Shown: in pieces, positions 41,047-42,698 of the stretch
How the letters are laid out: every line of letters begins with the position of its first letter
Numbering within the stretch: the stretch's first letter is position 1
Notes under the pieces: model-generated
The model's database searches: none
Seen by the model: the letters and a program-made list of their open reading frames with translations, nothing else
What the model was told of the DNA's origin: nothing
Origin: Magnetococcales bacterium
Lineage (GTDB): Bacteria; Pseudomonadota; Magnetococcia; Magnetococcales; UBA8363
Direction of reading: 5' to 3'
DNA length: 42,698 nucleotides
NCBI GenBank assembly: GCA_015232865.1
Contig: JADFYU010000025.1
Span: 1-42,698, forward strand
Made by a program: the position numbers and the translations under genes

Positions 41047-41625
41047 ATGGAAAAATCCCTCTTCCGGCTTGAAGTGCTTCCATTTCTGACCAACTTCATC
41101 GTGCTGTTGGCGGCGACGATTATGGGCGATTTCATTCTTCACCTTTTCGATCTGATCTGGATCGGACGATATCTCGGGATTCCTGGGACGATCCTGATAC
41201 TGCTGTCGCTCATCTATTCACTGCGCAAGCGCAAGATTGTCAGCTCAGGAAACCCGCGATTTCTGCTTGGAATGCATGAGATCTTCACCTGGCTGGGGGC
41301 TTTGATGGTCTTGGTCCACGCAGGCATCCATTTCAACGCCATTCTTCCCTGGTTGGCTCTTGTGGCCATGGTTGTCAATGTGATCAGCGGAATGGTCGGT
41401 CGCTATCTGCTAGGCCGCTCAAGGCTTCATCTGAAGGGTTTGCGCGAAAAGTACCGTCTAAACGGGATATCCAATGAGGAGACCGAAATGGAGTTGTTCT
41501 GGGATGCCGTAACCTACCAACTAATGGCCAAATGGCGAGCGGTCCATTTTCCCATTTCCCTCCTCTTCGCCGTTTTGGCCGTCGGCCATATCCTCAGTGT
41601 TTTTCTGTTCTGGGAATGGCAATGA
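41047..41625 (+). CDS. His-rich five-helix membrane protein, b-type cytochrome-like
   Basis: This encodes 192 residues with about five hydrophobic segments (about 13-33, 40-57, 72-93, 98-118 and 163-185). Histidines in candidate heme-ligand positions lie in FILHLFDL, GMHEIF, VHAGIHF and VHFPIS or GHILS. No named family is certain, but the pattern resembles the heme-b membrane subunits that sit beside multiheme cytochromes. ATG 41047 is used. A GTG at 41035 would add four residues. The stop overlaps the start of the octaheme gene by four bases (ATGA), so the two subunits are made together. Confidence 0.7.
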   Translation: MEKSLFRLEVLPFLTNFIVLLAATIMGDFILHLFDLIWIGRYLGIPGTILILLSLIYSLRKRKIVSSGNPRFLLGMHEIFTWLGALMVLVHAGIHFNAILPWLALVAMVVNVISGMVGRYLLGRSRLHLKGLREKYRLNGISNEETEMELFWDAVTYQLMAKWRAVHFPISLLFAVLAVGHILSVFLFWEWQ

Positions 41626-42470
41626 AGCAGTCCGTCAAGGTCATCCTGATTCTCAATTTGGCTGCCATCGCGGTACTCACTTTCGTATTTCCGCATCTGA
41701 TGATCAGCCCAGGCAGGCTGATCGACGGACACCGAGCCTATGAAACGGACTGTTTCGCGTGCCACGACCTCTTTCTGGGTGCGGCATCGGAAAATTGCAT
41801 GGATTGCCATAAAGTGGATGACATCGGGCTACGAACCACGAATGGAGCTCCAGTGACCGGCAAAAAAACAACGGTTCCATTTCATCAAAAATTGCTGGGA
41901 CAGGAGTGCGTGGCCTGCCATAGCGATCACGCAGGTGTTGCCAAATACAGAATTCGCCAACGATTTTCTCATATTTTAGTCGATACCACGACGCGCGAGC
42001 AGTGCGCCTCCTGCCACAAAGCCAAGAGGCCCGCAGATGCTCTCCACCGTCAGCTCTCCGATAAGTGTGCGCAGTGCCACGGTACGGAAAAATGGAAACC
42101 GGCAACGTTTGATCATACGCGCTGGTTCCGCTTCGACCGCCATCATCCCGCAAAATGTACGGACTGCCACCCCAAAAATACCTATGAACGCTATACCTGC
42201 TATGAATGTCATGAGCATTCCGTCGCCAAAATTCGTCAAGAACATCTGGAAGAGGGGATGCGGGATTTTCAAAATTGTACCGCCTGCCACAAGAGCGGTA
42301 ACGAGGATGAGGCGGAACGAATTTGGCGGGAAATGAGGCGTCGGGGCATTTCAACAAGTGGCATCGGAAAGGGCCAATGGCTTTTTGATGACGTCTACCG
42401 TGAACGAGGCGGTTTTCAACGCCGCAATCGAGACTATGACAAGGACGACGACCATGACGATCATGATTAA
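41622..42470 (+). CDS. Octaheme c-type cytochrome
   Basis: This encodes 282 residues. An uncleaved or cleavable N-terminal helix (residues 5-27) directs it to the periplasm. Eight CXXCH heme-binding motifs follow at Cys44, 59, 96, 128, 149, 179, 193 and 219 (CFACH, CMDCH, CVACH, CASCH, CAQCH, CTDCH, CYECH, CTACH). The heme density matches doubled-CXXCH/cytochrome c3-like multiheme carriers. Extra histidines (HHPAKC, HEHS) can be distal ligands. The C-terminal tail is highly acidic and His-rich (DYDKDDDHDDHD), possibly a metal-binding patch. ATG 41622 overlaps the previous stop. It probably takes electrons from the membrane b-type subunits. The final acceptor is not known. Confidence 0.93.
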   Translation: MKQSVKVILILNLAAIAVLTFVFPHLMISPGRLIDGHRAYETDCFACHDLFLGAASENCMDCHKVDDIGLRTTNGAPVTGKKTTVPFHQKLLGQECVACHSDHAGVAKYRIRQRFSHILVDTTTREQCASCHKAKRPADALHRQLSDKCAQCHGTEKWKPATFDHTRWFRFDRHHPAKCTDCHPKNTYERYTCYECHEHSVAKIRQEHLEEGMRDFQNCTACHKSGNEDEAERIWREMRRRGISTSGIGKGQWLFDDVYRERGGFQRRNRDYDKDDDHDDHD

Positions 42471-42698
42471 AAAAAACGCTGGGAAAAGCCATGAATCGCG
42501 GAGGCCGTTTTCGTAACCTCGATCAAGCGAACATGGTTGGACGTCGGGACAACAGGCCCTGATTCCAGCCCAAACCGAGCGCACCACTCAGACATCAATC
42601 CCGATAATCTGCGCCATTGAACCTAGTGCTCTTGCTCTCGTTAATTGACAGGTTAAAATCTGCACGACCATAAGTTAAAACGGGTTGGTTTTTTCGGG
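42471..42698. other. Right-edge stretch without a supported gene
   Basis: The 228 bases after the octaheme gene show no family-bearing gene. A 23-codon frame from 42491, with a passable ribosome site (GGGAAAAGCC), encodes a basic peptide (MNRGGRFRNLDQANMVGRR). It could be a truncated gene or nothing. No terminator is clear. Confidence 0.4.

Noticed and set aside
42491..42562. 23-codon frame after the octaheme gene
   Set aside because: It has a passable ribosome site but is too short, has no hydrophobic segment and no family signature. Left as unsupported.
1..42698. tRNA, rRNA, transposase, integrase or magnetosome genes
   Set aside because: Scanning for T-loop-like strings, transposase motifs and Mam-type proteins gave nothing convincing, so none is claimed.

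Overview
The window comes from a free-living Gram-negative proteobacterium of moderate GC content that probably oxidises reduced sulfur. The main evidence is a three-gene operon near the left edge encoding secreted Asn/Gly/Trp-rich and Tyr/Pro-rich proteins of sulfur-globule-protein type. A cytochrome c'-like protein, an octaheme cytochrome, an NhaD-type Na+/H+ antiporter and a large signalling load fit a microaerobic, redox-gradient lifestyle. A magnetococcus-like origin is possible from overall impression only. No magnetosome, ribosomal or tRNA gene is present to test it.

Layout. 0.1-3.8 kb (minus strand): a Met-rich single-pass membrane protein, a ParA/MinD-like ATPase and the sulfur-globule-type operon. 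4.2-8.0 kb (minus): thyX, an aldo/keto reductase with a C-terminal iron-sulfur module, and the bifunctional NAD(P)HX repair gene nnr. 8.1-9.9 kb (plus): a two-gene ABC-2 exporter. 10.2-18.2 kb (plus): an SCP-2-like protein, an RND adaptor, an RND pump with a roughly 190-residue Lys/Ala/Pro-rich tail, two secreted low-complexity proteins and a secreted LolA-like protein, with no TolC-type outer-membrane gene. 18.3-22.4 kb (plus): a GC-rich intergenic repeat, trmB, nhaD, a small membrane protein and an MFS exporter. 22.4-26.4 kb (minus): holA and an MMPL/RND exporter fused to a cyclic-nucleotide-binding domain. 26.7-29.7 kb: a cytochrome c'-like gene facing a triple-PAS GGDEF-EAL gene.

30.2-37.7 kb is a regulatory block. 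It holds a STAS protein, a two-CBS protein, four translationally coupled two-component genes (REC-kinase, REC, REC-PAS-PAS-kinase-REC, REC), a protein with two SH3-like repeats and a divergent Ppx/GppA-like protein interrupted by an inverted-repeat-bounded insert. 37.7-42.5 kb is a redox module. A PhoQ/PhoP-like two-component system and a PepSY protein (minus) diverge from a cytochrome b561, a 43-residue membrane peptide, a second His-rich membrane protein and an octaheme c-type cytochrome (plus).

The most unusual items are the sulfur-globule operon beside a ParA-like ATPase, the divergent regulator/octaheme module, the MMPL-cNMP fusion, the RND pump tail, and a short inverted-repeat sequence found both inside the Ppx-like gene and in two intergenic regions.
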